From Spartobacteria bacterium (lineage in GTDB: Bacteria; Verrucomicrobiota; Verrucomicrobiia; Chthoniobacterales; UBA10450), in assembly GCA_021324035.1 (NCBI GenBank), contig JAJPJU010000147.1, positions 1 to 18,895 of the forward strand: a DNA stretch of 18,895 bases, in the 5' to 3' direction. The translations under genes and the position numbers were made by a program. This document shows, in pieces, positions 17,803-18,895 of the stretch. Within the stretch, counting starts at the first letter, position 1, and each line of letters opens with the position of its first letter. A model generated the notes under the pieces. The model saw only the letters and a list, made by a program, of their open reading frames with translations, was not told the DNA's origin and did not search any database.

Positions 17803-18895
17803 ATGAAAAAGTTCGCGCTGCTTTGCTTGCTGATCACGATTACGTCAACGCTATCCGCGCAACCGAACGACGCGCTCAACAAACTGGCGAAGGATTTCTG
17901 GGCCTGGCGGGCGAAATACGCGCCGTTCAATGGCGATGACGTTCCGCGAATGGAGCGCCCGGGTGGAACTCGTGACTGGTCGCGGGGTGCGATTGAAAGA
18001 CGGCGCAAGGATCTCGGCGAATTCGAATCACGCTGGAAAAAAATCGATACCAAGGGCGGGCCGATTCCGATTCAGGTCGATTACCGTTTGATGGGCTCCG
18101 CATTGTCGCTGGTTCGATGGGAGCTCGATATCAACGCCGGTTGGAAACGCGATCCCACATTTTACATCGGCCAAACTCTGACCGCGCTTGCCGAAGCGCT
18201 CACTGTTCCCGCGCCTTACGACGAAACGCGAAGCCGCGAAATTCTAACTCGAATTCAAAACATTCCTTCGATTTTGGAGCAGGGGACGGCGAATTTGGAA
18301 AATCCCCCGGCGCCGTTCGCAACTGTGACGATCCAGGCCTTGGATGGAGTTCGCGATCGTCTTCACAAAATGGCGACAGCGTTGCGACCGGCGACCACGT
18401 TGAGCGAATCCGAACTGAACGGCGCGGTCGATCGCGCGGCGGACGCGCTCGAAAAATTCCGCGCCGATCTCCAGAAAAAGTTGCCTTCGCTGCCGCAACA
18501 CGCGGCTGTGGGTCGCGATAATTACATTTGGTTTCTGCGTAACGTGGCATTGATGCCGTATTCGCCGGAGGAACTTCTGGCCATGGGCCGTCAGGAATGG
18601 GCCCGTGCAGTTGCGTTCGAGGTTTACGAGAAGAATCGCAACCAGGATGTGCCGCCGCTGAAAATGGCAGACAACATCGATAGTTGGGTCAAGGACGCCG
18701 CAGCAAGAGAACTTCAGGTTCGAAAATTTCTCGAAGACCACGGGATCGTGAGCGTTCCGGACTGGGTCCAGCATTGGACGTTGCGCGCGACACCGGAATA
18801 TTTGCAAGCACTCGGGTTTAGTGAGACCGACGATTTCACTTCGCCGTCCCGTTTGAAGGAAAATTGCATCCGGTACGTGCCGGAACCGTCCGACA
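17803..18895 (+). CDS. DUF885 family exported protein, N-terminal part (truncated by window end)
   Basis: An open frame starts at ATG 17803-17805 and runs off the window, giving 364 residues. Residues 1-19 are a signal peptide (MKKFALLCLLITITSTLSA). The body is helical with features of DUF885 proteins: an early FWAWRAKYAP segment, a central helical region, and GRDNYIWFLRNVALMPYSPEELLAMGRQEW, the family's typical lead-in to its catalytic half. DUF885 proteins are usually about 550-600 residues and carry an HExxH-like zinc motif near the C-terminus, beyond this window. They are thought to be metallopeptidase-like. It lies 9 bp after the PD40 gene, with no SD, and is probably in the same operon as that gene and the CocE-like hydrolase. 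Confidence 0.8.
   Translation, partial: MKKFALLCLLITITSTLSAQPNDALNKLAKDFWAWRAKYAPFNGDDVPRMERPGGTRDWSRGAIERRRKDLGEFESRWKKIDTKGGPIPIQVDYRLMGSALSLVRWELDINAGWKRDPTFYIGQTLTALAEALTVPAPYDETRSREILTRIQNIPSILEQGTANLENPPAPFATVTIQALDGVRDRLHKMATALRPATTLSESELNGAVDRAADALEKFRADLQKKLPSLPQHAAVGRDNYIWFLRNVALMPYSPEELLAMGRQEWARAVAFEVYEKNRNQDVPPLKMADNIDSWVKDAAARELQVRKFLEDHGIVSVPDWVQHWTLRATPEYLQALGFSETDDFTSPSRLKENCIRYVPEPSD

Overview
This 18.9 kb window (about 56% GC by eye) looks like a chromosomal segment of a soil- or freshwater-type Gram-negative bacterium. Verrucomicrobiota (Chthoniobacter/Udaeobacter-like) is my best guess. It rests on the flavour of RpoB and RpoC, the long SI3-type insertion in RpoC, the abundance of exported peptidase-like proteins, and hairpin-rich intergenic elements. 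No search was run, so the assignment is inference.

The first two thirds (59-12213, all on the minus strand) is core information-processing machinery. In transcription order it reads rplA (L1), rplJ (L10), rplL (L7/L12), rpoB, rpoC, a strong intrinsic terminator, a PduO-type cobalamin adenosyltransferase gene, rpsB (S2) and tsf (a short EF-Ts). A good sigma70-like promoter lies just upstream of rplA. A GC-rich hairpin with a short U-run lies between rplL and rpoB, where a partial attenuator would set the ratio of ribosomal protein to RNA polymerase. A possible internal promoter follows it. The secE-nusG-rplK genes that usually precede rplA are absent. A B12-cofactor gene sits between the RNA polymerase and rpsB-tsf blocks.

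The last third (12453-18895) is an accessory region of exported proteins. It begins with a secreted protein of unknown function, divergent from rplA. That gene overlaps tail-to-tail by 4 bp with a minus-strand exported metal-dependent amidohydrolase of the imidazolonepropionase/Xaa-Pro dipeptidase type. Divergent from the amidohydrolase is a plus-strand run: a CocE/NonD (X-Pro dipeptidyl-peptidase S15-like) serine hydrolase, a PD40/TolB-like propeller protein overlapping it by 1 nt, and the start of a DUF885 protein cut by the window edge. All carry signal peptides, so the group is plausibly an envelope peptide- or amide-degrading set.

The two divergent intergenic regions each hold a palindromic element that no gene explains: an imperfect 58 bp inverted repeat at 12341-12398 and a 115 bp hairpin-rich element with 12 bp perfect terminal inverted repeats at 14733-14847. 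I saw no CRISPR array, rRNA, tRNA, transposase, phage gene or clear new defence system. The long plus-strand open frames over rpoB, rpoC and rplJ/rplL are antisense shadows.
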